Positions 1 to 9,236 are shown, counted from the first letter of the stretch. The stretch: 64,000 bases of DNA from Pseudomonadota bacterium (GCA_021847605.1 JAJZQN010000011.1:37439-101438); one strand, 5' to 3'. Notes: generated from the sequence alone by a model not told the origin. Program-made: numbers and translations.

Positions 1-38
1 CCATTGAGAGCCGGGCGGCAGCCTGCTAAGCGCCGCCC

Positions 39-1823
39 ATGCAGGAAGCGTCGCAAGATCAGTCCCCCGCCAGCGCCCGCCCGGCTCTGGGTTCACTCGC
101 CATGCTCTGGCGCTTTGCCCGCCATTATCCGGGGCGGATCGCGGGGGCGCTGCTGGCCCTGATCGTGTCGTCCGCCGCGACGCTGGCGATACCCAGCGGG
201 TTTCGACTGGTCATCGACCGGGGCTTCATGGGCGGCGGCGACATCAGCCGCTGGTTCGAATATCTGCTGATGATCGTGGTGGTGCTGGCCATTGCCAGTG
301 CGATGCGTTTCTATTTCGTATCCTGGCTGGGCGAGCGGGTGGTGGCGGACATCCGCACCGCGACACAGGCCAATCTGTTGCGGCAGGCGCCCCGCTTCTT
401 CGAGGAAAACCGCCCGTCCGAAATCGCGTCGCGCATGACAGCCGACACCGCCATCGTCGAACAGGTGGTGGGATCGACCGTATCGGTCGCGTTGCGCAAT
501 ATGGTGACGGGTATCGGCGGCCTCATCTATCTTTTCGCGCTGGCGCCCAAGCTGGCGGCGCTGCTGTTACTCGGCATTCCGGTCATCCTGATCGTACTGG
601 TGGGCCTGGGCCGCCGGGTACGCGGCCTGTCCCGCGCCAGTCAGGACCGGCTGGCCGATGTCGGCACCATCACGACCGAAGTGCTGGGCGCCATGAAGAT
701 CGTACAGGCATTCGGGCAGGAGCAGCGGGAGGCGGAACGCTTCGCCGGGACCGTGCAGAATAGCTTCGACACCGCGCGGCAGCGCATCCGCCTGCGCGCC
801 ATCATGACGGCGCTCGTCATCGGACTGGTGTTCGGGTCGATCACCGCCGTCATGTGGCAGGGGGCGCTCGACGTCGCAGCCGGGCGTCTGTCGGGCGGCA
901 GCATCGCCGCCTTTGTGCTGACGGGCGGCCTCGTGGCCGGGGCGTTTGGATCTCTGTCGGAAAGCTGGGGCGACCTGCTGCGCGGCGCGGGCGCGGCGAG
1001 CCGGCTCGACGAATTGATGCAGGTGCAGCCCGACATTGTCGCACCATCGACACCGACCGCCATTCCTGCGGCGCGCGAGGGCGGACGCCTGTCCTTCGAT
1101 CAGGTGCATTTCCACTATCCCACCCGACCGGATCAGGCGGCGCTGAACGGCATCACCCTCGACATCAGGGCGGGTGAGACGGTCGCTGTCGTCGGGCCGT
1201 CGGGCGCCGGCAAATCCACGCTGATCCAGTTGGCTCAGCGTTTCTACGACCCCGATTCCGGCGCCGTGCGCCTGAACGGCGTGGCCCTGCCCGATGCAGA
1301 CCCGGCGGCGTTGCGTGCTGTGATGGCGATGGTGCCACAGGATAGCGTGATCTTTGCCGCCTCGGCCCGCGACAATCTGCGCTATGGCCGCTGGGATGCG
1401 AGTGACGAGCAAATCTGGGAAGCGGCACGCGCGGCCAATGCAGAGAGCTTCCTGCGGGCGCTGCCACAGGGGTTGGACGCCTATCTGGGCGAAGGCGGTG
1501 CGCGTCTGTCCGGCGGACAGCGCCAGCGCCTGTCGATCGCCCGCGCATTGTTGCGCGATGCGCCGATCCTGTTGCTCGACGAAGCCACGTCGGCGCTGGA
1601 CGCAGAGTCCGAACGACTGGTGCAGGACGCGCTGGGCCGGTTGATGCAGGGGCGTACCACCATCGTCATCGCCCATCGACTGGCGACTGTGCGAGCAGCC
1701 GACCGGATCGTGGTGCTGGACGAAGGCCGGATCGTCGAGGAAGGCGATCATGCCGCCCTGATCGCGCAGGGCGGCCTCTATGCCCGATTGGCGGCGCTAC
1801 AGTTTCAGGATGCGGTTGCCTGA
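39..1823 (+). CDS. ABC exporter, fused permease-ATPase (MsbA/HlyB type)
   Basis: A 594-residue half-transporter expected to work as an inner-membrane homodimer that exports a lipid, drug or peptide. An N-terminal six-helix transmembrane domain covers roughly residues 25-320. The nucleotide-binding domain follows, with Walker A GPSGAGKST near residue 386, signature LSGGQRQRLS near 490, Walker B ILLLDEATSALD near 511 and a switch histidine in IVIAHRLATV. The length is normal for the family. The ATG at 39 has no strong ribosome site, and an internal Met 63 bases downstream is possible. The preceding 38 bases may hold the end of another gene (a frame from base 3 stops at 27-29). The substrate cannot be told from sequence. 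Confidence 0.93.
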   Translation: MQEASQDQSPASARPALGSLAMLWRFARHYPGRIAGALLALIVSSAATLAIPSGFRLVIDRGFMGGGDISRWFEYLLMIVVVLAIASAMRFYFVSWLGERVVADIRTATQANLLRQAPRFFEENRPSEIASRMTADTAIVEQVVGSTVSVALRNMVTGIGGLIYLFALAPKLAALLLLGIPVILIVLVGLGRRVRGLSRASQDRLADVGTITTEVLGAMKIVQAFGQEQREAERFAGTVQNSFDTARQRIRLRAIMTALVIGLVFGSITAVMWQGALDVAAGRLSGGSIAAFVLTGGLVAGAFGSLSESWGDLLRGAGAASRLDELMQVQPDIVAPSTPTAIPAAREGGRLSFDQVHFHYPTRPDQAALNGITLDIRAGETVAVVGPSGAGKSTLIQLAQRFYDPDSGAVRLNGVALPDADPAALRAVMAMVPQDSVIFAASARDNLRYGRWDASDEQIWEAARAANAESFLRALPQGLDAYLGEGGARLSGGQRQRLSIARALLRDAPILLLDEATSALDAESERLVQDALGRLMQGRTTIVIAHRLATVRAADRIVVLDEGRIVEEGDHAALIAQGGLYARLAALQFQDAVA

Positions 1824-1908
1824 GTTAGAAGTGGGCAGCAGGCTCGACGACCTCACCATGACGGCTCGGATCCTGCGGAAACACCATTATTTTGTTATGA
1901 CATAATGA

Positions 1909-2238
1909 TCACGCGGACGGCGTGGGCGTTTCCGGCTGTACTATGTGATCGAGGATCGCGGGATGGAGCGGGCGTTCGAAAGCGCAGCCAGCTTCATGCG
2001 CGCGGGTCCATAATACGCGGGCACGGCGCCCTTCGAAACCGGGCAGCATGATCCACAATTCGCTGCCGGCGGTCAGTTTCATGAAACTTTGCAGGCGAAA
2101 GCCAGAAACGGAAAGGTCAGCGATCTTGCTGCTGAACCATGTCTCGCCGGGACGGCGGACACGGACACCGATCTGGACAGCCCGGCGTTCTGCCGCGCGT
2201 ATCTTTCGATCCGGTATCGCTTGTCGTTCGGCGCCCAT
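1909..2238 (-). CDS. PilZ domain protein
   Basis: A single-domain protein of about 109 residues. It carries the PilZ pattern: a basic RAAERRAVQIGVRVRR stretch (RxxxR type c-di-GMP contact), then DLSVSGFRL (the D/NxSxxG element), then the beta-barrel ending near WTRAHEAGCAFERPL. PilZ domains are known cyclic-di-GMP receptors, so this is probably a small c-di-GMP effector. I start it at the ATG at 2238 because AGGGAATT sits just upstream; an upstream in-frame ATG at 2265 has no ribosome site. It stands alone between the ABC exporter and the terminator of the tonB operon. A GGDEF cyclase lies about 8 kb away, but no link is shown. Confidence 0.88.
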   Translation of the reverse strand: MGAERQAIPDRKIRAAERRAVQIGVRVRRPGETWFSSKIADLSVSGFRLQSFMKLTAGSELWIMLPGFEGRRARVLWTRAHEAGCAFERPLHPAILDHIVQPETPTPSA

Positions 2239-2423
2239 AATTCCCTGACTCGTTAGCGGCGCCATAGTGACGATACAGGGTAATCAAAGGGTTAATATCA
2301 CCCATATCTGGGAGGCATCGGTAGACCGATGCAGATAGGAAGCGTCAGGAAAGGAACGACAAGAGACGGGGCAAGGGAACGGGCTGAATAGTGCAGCCGA
2401 ACAGGAAAACGGTTCACGCCAGG

Positions 2424-2458
2424 CAAAATAAGAGGGCCGCCCCGAAGGACGGCCCTTT
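2424..2458 (-). terminator. terminator of the tonB-exbB-exbD-exbD operon
   Basis: The arms AGGGCCG (2434-2440) and CGGCCCT (2451-2457) form a GC-rich hairpin just past the second exbD. Read leftward it is followed by TCTTATTTTG, an imperfect U-tract. Confidence 0.65.
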
Positions 2459-2534
2459 CACCATTACCGATGCCGATTGATCCGTTCCGCCATTCAGGAA
2501 GTCTTGAGGCGGGGAGCGGACCGATATTCAGCGA

Positions 2535-2957
2535 TCAGAAATTGCCATATTGTTCGTTGCCGACGAAGCCCAGCTTCGTCACGCCCGCGCGCTTGATCTC
2601 TGCCAGCACCTCGTCAACGACGACGTAGCGGGTCTGCGCGTTCGGCTGGAACTGAAGTTCCGGTTCGACGGGCAGACGCAGCGACTGCTGAAGATACTGA
2701 CGCAGGGTCAGAAGGTCGATCGGCGCACCGTTCCAGGTGATCACACCACCGGCATCGATGGCGACCTTGTTCTTGACCGGGTCGACCACGCTGTCGGTGG
2801 GCGGCGCGTTCTGCGGCAGATCGATCTTAACCGCGTGGGTCTGGATCGGGATGGTGATGATGAACATGATGAGGAGAACGAGCATGACGTCGATCAACGG
2901 CGTCGTGTTCATTTCCATCATCGGTTCGCCATCATCGGAACCCATGCTCATAGCCAT
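2535..2957 (-). CDS. exbD: ExbD/TolR-family biopolymer transport protein (second copy)
   Basis: A 140-residue inner-membrane protein with one N-terminal transmembrane helix and a periplasmic domain. The start MAMSMGSDDGEPMMEMNTTP leads into LIDVMLVLLIMFIITIP, which contains the conserved membrane Asp (LIDVMLVLLI) that couples proton flow to TonB. It is the last gene of tonB-exbB-exbD-exbD, 24 bases after the first exbD. The two ExbD copies are clearly related at the N-terminus but diverge in the periplasmic part. It could form mixed oligomers with the first ExbD or serve a subset of receptors; that is inference. Confidence 0.93.
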   Translation of the reverse strand: MAMSMGSDDGEPMMEMNTTPLIDVMLVLLIMFIITIPIQTHAVKIDLPQNAPPTDSVVDPVKNKVAIDAGGVITWNGAPIDLLTLRQYLQQSLRLPVEPELQFQPNAQTRYVVVDEVLAEIKRAGVTKLGFVGNEQYGNF

Positions 2958-2981
2958 GGCTAAATCTCCTTGTGGGGCCGA

Positions 2982-3467
2982 TCAGAGGCGGGTGTTAGCC
3001 GAACCGGGTTCCGGTTCGGAGATGAAGCCCACCTTCGGGAAGCCGGCGCGCTGCATCGTGTAGATGGTGCCGCCGATGCAACGATAGGGGGTATTGATAT
3101 CGCCGCGAATATGAACTTCCGGCAGATCTTCCGGGGTCATATTTTCCGCGCCGCCCGCTTTCTTGACGTCCGCTTCCAGCTTGGCCACCGCACGATCCAG
3201 CAGTTCGCTGGAATTGACGGGGGTCATGCCCCAGAAGACCGCGCAGTTACCATCCGAGCCGGTCATGACCGACAGGGAAACATTTTCCGGCTTCGTCGTG
3301 GTGGGTTCGAACGCAACCTTGGGGAGTTGCAGATCGACCGTCTGAACGACGACCGGGACCGCGATGAGAAAGATGATGAGCAACACCAGCATGACGTCGA
3401 CGAGCGGCGTCGTGTTGATGTCGGACAACGGCTTGTCGTCACCGCCGGAGCCAGTACTCATTGCCAT
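2982..3467 (-). CDS. exbD: ExbD/TolR-family biopolymer transport protein (first copy)
   Basis: A 161-residue ExbD homologue. After a short cytoplasmic start (MAMSTGSGGDDKPLSDINTT) comes the membrane helix PLVDVMLVLLIIFLIAVPVV, with the family's essential Asp. The periplasmic domain contains a central insert (FWGMTPVNSS region) and ends with a TolR-like fold around VHIRGDINTPYRC. It lies directly after exbB and before a second exbD copy. Known role: with ExbB it forms the proton-driven motor that energises TonB and thereby outer-membrane receptors such as the two found later in this window. Confidence 0.93.
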   Translation of the reverse strand: MAMSTGSGGDDKPLSDINTTPLVDVMLVLLIIFLIAVPVVVQTVDLQLPKVAFEPTTTKPENVSLSVMTGSDGNCAVFWGMTPVNSSELLDRAVAKLEADVKKAGGAENMTPEDLPEVHIRGDINTPYRCIGGTIYTMQRAGFPKVGFISEPEPGSANTRL

Positions 3468-3583
3468 TGATACTATCCTAACCTTGATAACGATGGTGCC
3501 ATGTCAACCATGGCCCACGTCCGGACGGGGAAGCCGGGCGGTCGCAGCCGCCACCCGGTCCCCGAACCGGATTATTAAGGCAA

Positions 3584-4348
3584 TCAGGCCTTGGTCGGCG
3601 CAGCAGCCGGCTTGGCAACCGAAGCGGCCGGAGCGGCAGTCACGGTCGGCTTCACGGCGCCGTCCGAAACCAGATAGGCCAGCAGGTCGACGGTGAAGCC
3701 GTTCAGCTGTTCGGCGATCGTCTTGTTACGACGCTGCAGGAAGTTGTAGGCCAGAACGGCGGGAACGGCGACGGCCAGACCCAGCGCGGTCATGATCAGA
3801 GCTTCACCGACCGGGCCGGCAACGGCGTCGATCGAGGCCTGACCGGCAGCACCGATCTTGATGAGGGCGCGGTAGATACCGATAACGGTACCGAACAGAC
3901 CGATGAACGGCGAGGTCGAACCGACGGTAGCGAGGAAGGCCAGACCACCACCCAGCGACGAGTTGATCGCGGCTTCCGAGCGAGCCAGCGAACCGTGCAG
4001 CCAGTCATGGGCTTCAACCGGATCCTTCAGCTTGCCATGCTCTTCCTGAGCCTTGATGCCGTCATCGACGATCTGCTTGTAGGCCGAGTTCTTTTCCAGC
4101 TTGGCAGCGCCTTCCTTCAGCGAGGCCGAACGCCAGAAGGTCGCACGAACCTTCTTGCCCTGATTGATCACCTTCTGCTGTTCGATCAGCTTGGTGAACA
4201 GAACGTAGAAAGTGCCGACCGACATGATGCACATGATGCCGAAAACGGTCTGGGCGATGATACCGCCCTGTTCCAGAGCTTCTTTAAGACCATAGGGGTT
4301 GGCCGCCGGGGCGGCCGCCGCTGCTGCGATAGACATCAACATGTTCAA
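3584..4348 (-). CDS. exbB: ExbB/MotA/TolQ-type proton channel protein
   Basis: A 254-residue inner-membrane protein with three predicted helices: one after the Ala-rich N-terminus (IIAQTVFGIMCIMSVGTFYVL), and two in the conserved C-terminal MotA/TolQ/ExbB block (LGGGLAFLATVGSTSPFIGL and ALIMTALGLAVAVPAVLAYN). The block includes the family motif FIGLFGTVIGIY. It sits between tonB and the two exbD genes on the same strand. Role from the family: scaffold and channel of the TonB motor. The Ala/Pro-rich tail (from about residue 230) is typical of sphingomonad copies. Confidence 0.94.
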   Translation of the reverse strand: MNMLMSIAAAAAAPAANPYGLKEALEQGGIIAQTVFGIMCIMSVGTFYVLFTKLIEQQKVINQGKKVRATFWRSASLKEGAAKLEKNSAYKQIVDDGIKAQEEHGKLKDPVEAHDWLHGSLARSEAAINSSLGGGLAFLATVGSTSPFIGLFGTVIGIYRALIKIGAAGQASIDAVAGPVGEALIMTALGLAVAVPAVLAYNFLQRRNKTIAEQLNGFTVDLLAYLVSDGAVKPTVTAAPAASVAKPAAAPTKA

Positions 4349-4428
4349 GACTTCCCTCTCAAAGGATCAATAACAAGCGGAAGGCGGCGATCGGAAACCT
4401 GTGTCCGAGCGCGCACCCCCCTTTCAAA

Positions 4429-5091
4429 TCATTCCGGCAGGCGCCAGGTAATGCGGCCGTTGTAGGTATCGGCCATCGGCTGCCCATCGCCACCCACGGC
4501 TGGCTTGAAGCGCGCACGACGCGGCAACAGGCGGCAGGTAGCCTCATCAAGGTCGGGATGACCCGTCGACGAGGTGATGGTGCAGTTGGTCACGCGACCA
4601 TCGGCGCCGATTTCCAGACGGAAGCCAGCCGTACCCGAACGTTCTTCACGCTGCGCGCGGCTCGGATAGTCTGCGTCCGTCAGCCAGCTCCCCGGGCTGC
4701 CACGCGGTGCGGCGCGGCTTGCGGCCACCGGCGGAGCCGGAGGAGCAGGCGGCGGCGGCGGCGGAGCGGCAACCGGAACCGGGTTGAACACCGGCGGCGG
4801 CGTCTTCACCGTCTGAATCGGCGGAGCCGGGGTCGGCGTCTGCACGATCGGCGGGGGAGCAACAACCGGCGGCGGCTCGATCGGCTGATCTGGCGGCGGC
4901 GGTGGCGGCTCCTCGTCCGGTGGTGGCGGTTCTTCCTTCACGTCGACAACGTTCAGCTGTTCTGCCGCCTTTTTGACATATTTCATGCCAAGACCGGAGA
5001 CAAAGGCATAGCCAAGAACAGCATGAACCAGGGCGACGATGATGATCGAGACGGTCCGACTCGATCCTTGCGAGTGGTCAGCATAGGCCAT
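4429..5091 (-). CDS. tonB: TonB energy transducer
   Basis: A 220-residue protein with the full TonB layout: a short cytoplasmic start, an N-terminal membrane anchor (VSIIIVALVHAVLGYAFVSG, with the His common in TonB), a periplasm-spanning Pro-rich region with long runs of P and E between residues about 50 and 130, and a C-terminal TonB domain (YPSRAQREERSGTAGFRLEI onward) ending TWRLPE. It is the first gene of the leftward operon followed by exbB, exbD and exbD. The 248 bases upstream are shared with a divergent secreted protein. It should power siderophore, vitamin or glycan uptake through TonB receptors. Confidence 0.94.
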   Translation of the reverse strand: MAYADHSQGSSRTVSIIIVALVHAVLGYAFVSGLGMKYVKKAAEQLNVVDVKEEPPPPDEEPPPPPPDQPIEPPPVVAPPPIVQTPTPAPPIQTVKTPPPVFNPVPVAAPPPPPPAPPAPPVAASRAAPRGSPGSWLTDADYPSRAQREERSGTAGFRLEIGADGRVTNCTITSSTGHPDLDEATCRLLPRRARFKPAVGGDGQPMADTYNGRITWRLPE

Positions 5092-5339
5092 TCGGCAACG
5101 ACACTCCTTAACTCATCTTACCATTGGGTTGTACAAATCAGCCAAAAACGACCCCAGCCAACCGGCCTTGTCCCGGTCGCCTTTGGCCCCTATCCGTCCA
5201 TTTGCTACAGGACAAACTCCTATCGCGGCATATCGTGGCACGCAAACGCTTTATCGACAACGGCATTTGCGTTTACTCTTTCATAGCGGAATGACTTGCC
5301 TGTGACATCCTTGCCACGGGCCGACAGCATAGGACGAAG

Positions 5340-6218
5340 ATGAAGACGAAATCCACCATCCCTTTTGCAAGCGCCTTGATGCTGTGCCTCATTTCCGCCT
5401 CATACACCGCGGATTTCCCGGCCTTTGCACAAAGTTCCGCCATGGTACCGCAACCATCGCAAATGCCGGGCGCCCTGTCCTATTCCGACATTGTGGACCT
5501 GGCCGACGCGGCGCCGCTAGTGGTCAATGTGCGTATTCGCAACATCATCGCCCTGAAGGGTGAGCAGGCCGCAAATGTCCCGGCGGGATATAAAAGGCTC
5601 TTTTTGGAGGCCGATGTGACCGGCCTGATTCGCGGTGAAGGGGGTATCAGCCCATCCGTAACCTATCTTTTCGATGCCCCTCTTGATTCGCGCGGCAAGA
5701 TACCCAAGCTGAAAAAGGCAGAGCGCATCCTGTTCGCCCGTGCGGGCAGTCGGCCGGGCGAAATCCAGTTGATCGCGCGTGACGCTCAGCTTCCTTACAC
5801 CCCCGCTGCGGAACAGCAGATCAAATCCATCCTGTCCGGATTGCTGGCCCCCGATGCGCCGCCACGCATTCTGGGGTTGGGCGACGCATTCCACGTCGCC
5901 GGCACGATCGCGGGCGAAGGCGAAACACAGATTTTCCTGCGGACCGCAAATGGCGATCCGGTATCCCTGTCCATTCTGCGCCGTCCCGGACAGGCGGCCC
6001 GCTGGGCCGTAGCACTGGGCGAAATCGTGGACGAAGCCGCCCGTCCGCCCGAACCGGGCACATTGCTCTGGTATCGGTTGGCCTGCGCCCTGCCCACGTC
6101 CCTGCCGGCTCGCTCGGTCCGCACTTTGCCTGTCGCCGATGCGGAGGCCGCCCGCGCCGACTATCGGGTCGTGGTCGATGCGCTTGGCCCCTGTGGACGA
6201 ACCCGTCCGCAAGGCTGA
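5340..6218 (+). CDS. conserved exported protein of unknown function
   Basis: A 292-residue protein with an N-terminal signal sequence (MKTKSTIPFASALMLCLISA, probable cleavage after AFAQ near residue 31). The mature part starts with LSYSDIVDLADAAPLVVNVRI and has repeated beta-rich stretches such as RLFLEADVTGLIRGEGG. There are two late cysteines (LACALP and GPCGR) that could form a disulfide. I recognise no enzymatic motif, and I cannot name a family with certainty. It is divergent from tonB, so the two share an upstream region, and it ends in a clear intrinsic terminator. A periplasmic or outer-membrane-associated role is the most that can be inferred. Confidence 0.8.
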   Translation: MKTKSTIPFASALMLCLISASYTADFPAFAQSSAMVPQPSQMPGALSYSDIVDLADAAPLVVNVRIRNIIALKGEQAANVPAGYKRLFLEADVTGLIRGEGGISPSVTYLFDAPLDSRGKIPKLKKAERILFARAGSRPGEIQLIARDAQLPYTPAAEQQIKSILSGLLAPDAPPRILGLGDAFHVAGTIAGEGETQIFLRTANGDPVSLSILRRPGQAARWAVALGEIVDEAARPPEPGTLLWYRLACALPTSLPARSVRTLPVADAEAARADYRVVVDALGPCGRTRPQG

Positions 6219-6228
6219 ACAGCATATG

Positions 6229-6260
6229 GCGCCCGCTTTCAGATCAAGCGGGCGCTTTTA
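6229..6260 (+). terminator. rho-independent terminator after the exported protein
   Basis: A perfect 10-bp hairpin, GCGCCCGCTT (6229-6238) with AAGCGGGCGC (6246-6255), is followed directly by TTTTA. It separates the exported unknown from homoserine dehydrogenase. Confidence 0.88.
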
Positions 6261-6313
6261 CTTGGACAGAGGGGCGGCCCCCGCTATCAGCGCGGCTTTC
6301 AAAGACCGGAAGG

Positions 6314-7630
6314 ATGAAAGCCGCCATGTCCAATCTGCACCGTCATGCCCCGCTGCGCGTCGCGCTCGTCGGCCTCGGCACGGTGGGCGGCGGGGTCATT
6401 CGCCTGCTGGAGACGAATGGCGACCTGATTGCGCGGCGCGCCGGATGCCCTATTCAGATTGTCGCCATTTCGGCGCGTGATCGGCACAAGGATCGCGGCG
6501 TCGACCTGTCCCCCTATGAATGGGTGGATGACATGACGACGCTGGCCACGCGCGACGATGTCGATGTCGTGGTGGAACTGATCGGCGGGTCGGATGGCCC
6601 TGCCCTTGCGCTGGCCCGCCAGTGCCTGACCGTGGGCAAACCGTTCGTCACGGCGAACAAGGCGATGCTGGCCCATCATGGGCTGGACCTCGCCCGCCTT
6701 GCCGAACAGGGCGGCATCGCGCTTAAATATGAAGCAGCGGTCGCGGGCGGCATTCCGGTCATCAAGGGGATGCGCGAAGGCGCCGCCGCCAATGAGATCA
6801 GCGGCGTCTATGGCATCCTGAACGGCACCTGCAATTACATCCTGACCACGATGGAAAAGGAAGGCCGCGGGTTTGACGAGGTGCTGAAGGAAGCGCAAGC
6901 GCTGGGCTATGCCGAAGCCGACCCGAGCTTCGACATCGACGGGGTCGATGCCGCGCACAAGCTGACCATCCTCGCCAGTCTGGCATTCGGTACAGAGCTG
7001 GATTTCGAAGCGGTCGCGACCACGGGCATCCGCCACGTCATCGCCGCCGACATCGCCGAAGCGGCCGCATTGGGCTATCGCATTCGCCTGGTCGGCATGG
7101 CGCAGAACGGTCCCAACGGACTGTTTCAGCGGGTTCACCCGATGCTGGTGCCGCTCGACCATCCGCTGGCCCATGTCGACGGATCGCTCAACGCCGTGGT
7201 GGCGGAGGGGAATTTCGTCGGCCGCCTCTTCTTCCAGGGACGCGGCGCGGGTGATGGCCCGACCGCTTCGGCGGTGGTCGCCGACCTGATCGACGTGGCG
7301 CGCGACGAATATGGAGACGCCTTCGCCATGCCGGTCGCCGCGCTCAGCCCACAGAAGACGGCCGATGCCGGCGCACGCAGCGGCCGCGTCTATCTGCGCT
7401 TCAAGGTGCAGGACCGCCCCGGCGTGCTGGCAGAGATTGCCGCAGCCACCCGCGATGCCGGCGTGTCGATCGAAAGCATGATCCAGCGCGGCGCGAATCA
7501 GGGGGACGGCGTACTCATGGCCATCGTCACTCACGCAGGTGAAGAGCGTTGCGTTCGGGACACACTGGAGCGACTGGCCGGGTCCGACAGCCTGCTCGAT
7601 ACGCCGATGGTGATGCACATATTGGATTGA
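6314..7630 (+). CDS. hom: homoserine dehydrogenase
   Basis: Reduces L-aspartate semialdehyde to L-homoserine with NAD(P)H in the aspartate family pathway (threonine, methionine, isoleucine). The 438 residues hold an N-terminal Rossmann fold (VALVGLGTVGGGVIRLLE), the middle catalytic domain with GKPFVTANKAMLAHHG, GIPVIKGMREG and NGTCNYILTTM, and the substrate segment DPSFDIDGVDAAHKL. A C-terminal ACT domain (VQDRPGVLAEIAAATRDAGV, ending at 7630) is the usual threonine-feedback site. The length is typical of the long, ACT-bearing form. A second in-frame ATG at 6326 is an equally plausible start. It stands alone between two terminator or divergent regions. Confidence 0.96.
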   Translation: MKAAMSNLHRHAPLRVALVGLGTVGGGVIRLLETNGDLIARRAGCPIQIVAISARDRHKDRGVDLSPYEWVDDMTTLATRDDVDVVVELIGGSDGPALALARQCLTVGKPFVTANKAMLAHHGLDLARLAEQGGIALKYEAAVAGGIPVIKGMREGAAANEISGVYGILNGTCNYILTTMEKEGRGFDEVLKEAQALGYAEADPSFDIDGVDAAHKLTILASLAFGTELDFEAVATTGIRHVIAADIAEAAALGYRIRLVGMAQNGPNGLFQRVHPMLVPLDHPLAHVDGSLNAVVAEGNFVGRLFFQGRGAGDGPTASAVVADLIDVARDEYGDAFAMPVAALSPQKTADAGARSGRVYLRFKVQDRPGVLAEIAAATRDAGVSIESMIQRGANQGDGVLMAIVTHAGEERCVRDTLERLAGSDSLLDTPMVMHILD

Positions 7631-7672
7631 TCCATCGCCAATAGGCAATGATGTGAGGGCGTGAAGCCGGGC

Positions 7673-8128
7673 CTAATGTCGCCCGGCCCCCTTATATCGA
7701 TCGGGCAAGGGCGGCGGCGGGGCCAAATCCGCATCGGGATCGACAATGGCGGTCACGCCCTTGATCAGGCCATCGATCATCTTGGCTCCGTTCCATCCAC
7801 CTACGCACCCGGCCGCCTGCCCACCCGATATGCCACACATGCCCTGCTTCACCGGCGCGGCGGAGGCTCTGGCCGGATCGCCCCGCACAGGCCCATCGCT
7901 TCCATCCGATTCGCGCGGCAGCGGCAGGCGCTGCGCCGCATTGCGTTCCGCCCGACTGCCGCACACGACGATCGCATCGCCGCTGCGGTCGCAAGGGCGC
8001 ACCGCCCGCGTCTTTTCCCGATAGGCGGCCATGGCCGCGCTTTCCTCCTCATCATTCGCCCCATCGCTCGCCCATGCTGGCCCGATCGGGACCATCAACA
8101 ACGCAAGGGCAAGGGCAGAGCGGATCAT
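7673..8128 (-). CDS. small exported protein of unknown function
   Basis: A protein of about 151 residues starting at MIRSALALALLMVPIGPAWA, a clear signal peptide. I start at 8128, because the longer frame to 8407 would run antisense into the fructose-bisphosphatase gene. After an acidic segment comes KTRAVRPCDRSGDAIVVCGS, a motif (basic residues followed by DEIVVCG-like) seen in many small sphingomonad exported proteins of unknown role. Later cysteines (QGMCG, AGCVGG) suggest disulfides in the periplasm. The tail is Pro-rich (PPPPLPDR). It converges with homoserine dehydrogenase and is divergent from glpX. No function can be assigned. Confidence 0.72.
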   Translation of the reverse strand: MIRSALALALLMVPIGPAWASDGANDEEESAAMAAYREKTRAVRPCDRSGDAIVVCGSRAERNAAQRLPLPRESDGSDGPVRGDPARASAAPVKQGMCGISGGQAAGCVGGWNGAKMIDGLIKGVTAIVDPDADLAPPPPLPDRYKGAGRH

Positions 8129-8246
8129 TACGCGATAGGAACAGCCAATCATGGCCGCATCATGACCGTGTGGACCACCCGGCCTTAACCGCTCGACAAG
8201 GCAGAACCGGCATCCTATCGGCTGGTCCATAAGAAAAGGACGAGGA

Positions 8247-9236
8247 ATGACGATGGTGCAGGGAAGCTCGACTCTCGATCGCGTGCTGGTGCTGGAAATG
8301 GTCCGCGTGACCGAAGCCGCCGCCATCGCCGCGTCGCGCCTCACCGGCCGGGGCGATGAGAAGGCCGCGGATGCCGCCGCCGCCGAAGCCATGCATCTGG
8401 CCTTCAACGACCTCTATATGGACGGCACCATCGTTATCGGCGAAGGCGAACAGGACGAGGCGCCGATCCTCTATAAGGGGGAGAAGGTCGGCAATGCGAT
8501 CGGCAGCGGGCCGCGCATCGACATTGCGCTCGACCCGCTGGAAGGCACGACCATCACCGCAAAGGCGGGGCCGAACGCGCTGACCGTACTGGCCATAGCG
8601 GAGGAAGGTGGCCTGCTGAACGCACCCGAAGTTTATATGGAAAAGCTGGCCGTGGGGCCGGGCTATCCCGATGGCGTGATCAATCTCGACAAATCGGTGC
8701 GGGAGAATGTGGAAGCGGTGGCAGCGGCCAAGGGCGTGGACCCACACGAAATCATCGTGTGCGTGCTGGACCGTCCACGCCATGAAAAGCTGATCGCGGA
8801 ACTGCGCGCCATCGGTTGCGGCGTCATGCTGATCCCCGATGGCGATATCGCCGGGGTGATCGCAACCACCGACCCGGAAACCGGCATCGACATCTATATG
8901 GGATCAGGCGGCGCACCCGAAGGCGTGCTGGCCTGCGCCGCGCTCCGCTGTGTCGGGGGACAGTTCAAGGGGCGGTTGCTGTTTCGCAATGATGATGAGC
9001 GGTTGCGGGCGCGCAAATGGGGAATCACCGATATGGACCGCATCTATGATCTGAATGATCTGGCCAGGGGCGACTGCATCTTTGCGGCGACGGGCGTAAC
9101 CGACGGATCGTTGCTGGGCGGGGTCAAACGACTGCCCGGTGGAAAATTGACGACGCAGAGCGTGGTCATGCGCGCCAGCACCGGCACGGTGCGCTGGGTG
9201 AAGGGCGAACATCGGGTAGACCGCAAGCCGGTGTGA
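8247..9236 (+). CDS. glpX: class II fructose-1,6-bisphosphatase
   Basis: Hydrolyses fructose-1,6-bisphosphate to fructose-6-phosphate in gluconeogenesis. The 329 residues match the GlpX family throughout: GRGDEKAADAAAAEAMH, the metal and phosphate site GTIVIGEGEQDEAP, DIALDPLEGTT near residue 95, DRPRHEKLI and the C-terminal GVTDGSLLGGVK. The length is standard. It is monocistronic here, reading away from the small exported gene. Together with glpK, glpD and a GlpQ-type phosphodiesterase elsewhere in the window it fits growth on glycerol or glycerophosphodiesters, although the genes are not in one operon. Confidence 0.95.
   Translation: MTMVQGSSTLDRVLVLEMVRVTEAAAIAASRLTGRGDEKAADAAAAEAMHLAFNDLYMDGTIVIGEGEQDEAPILYKGEKVGNAIGSGPRIDIALDPLEGTTITAKAGPNALTVLAIAEEGGLLNAPEVYMEKLAVGPGYPDGVINLDKSVRENVEAVAAAKGVDPHEIIVCVLDRPRHEKLIAELRAIGCGVMLIPDGDIAGVIATTDPETGIDIYMGSGGAPEGVLACAALRCVGGQFKGRLLFRNDDERLRARKWGITDMDRIYDLNDLARGDCIFAATGVTDGSLLGGVKRLPGGKLTTQSVVMRASTGTVRWVKGEHRVDRKPV

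Noticed and set aside
1..30. C-terminal end of an upstream gene (frame from base 3 to a TAA at 27-29)
   Set aside because: Only eight codons are visible and other frames are equally open, so it is not annotated.
567..1751. 394-residue minus-strand frame opposite the ABC exporter
   Set aside because: Shadow frame of a clear ABC transporter; no recognisable protein features.
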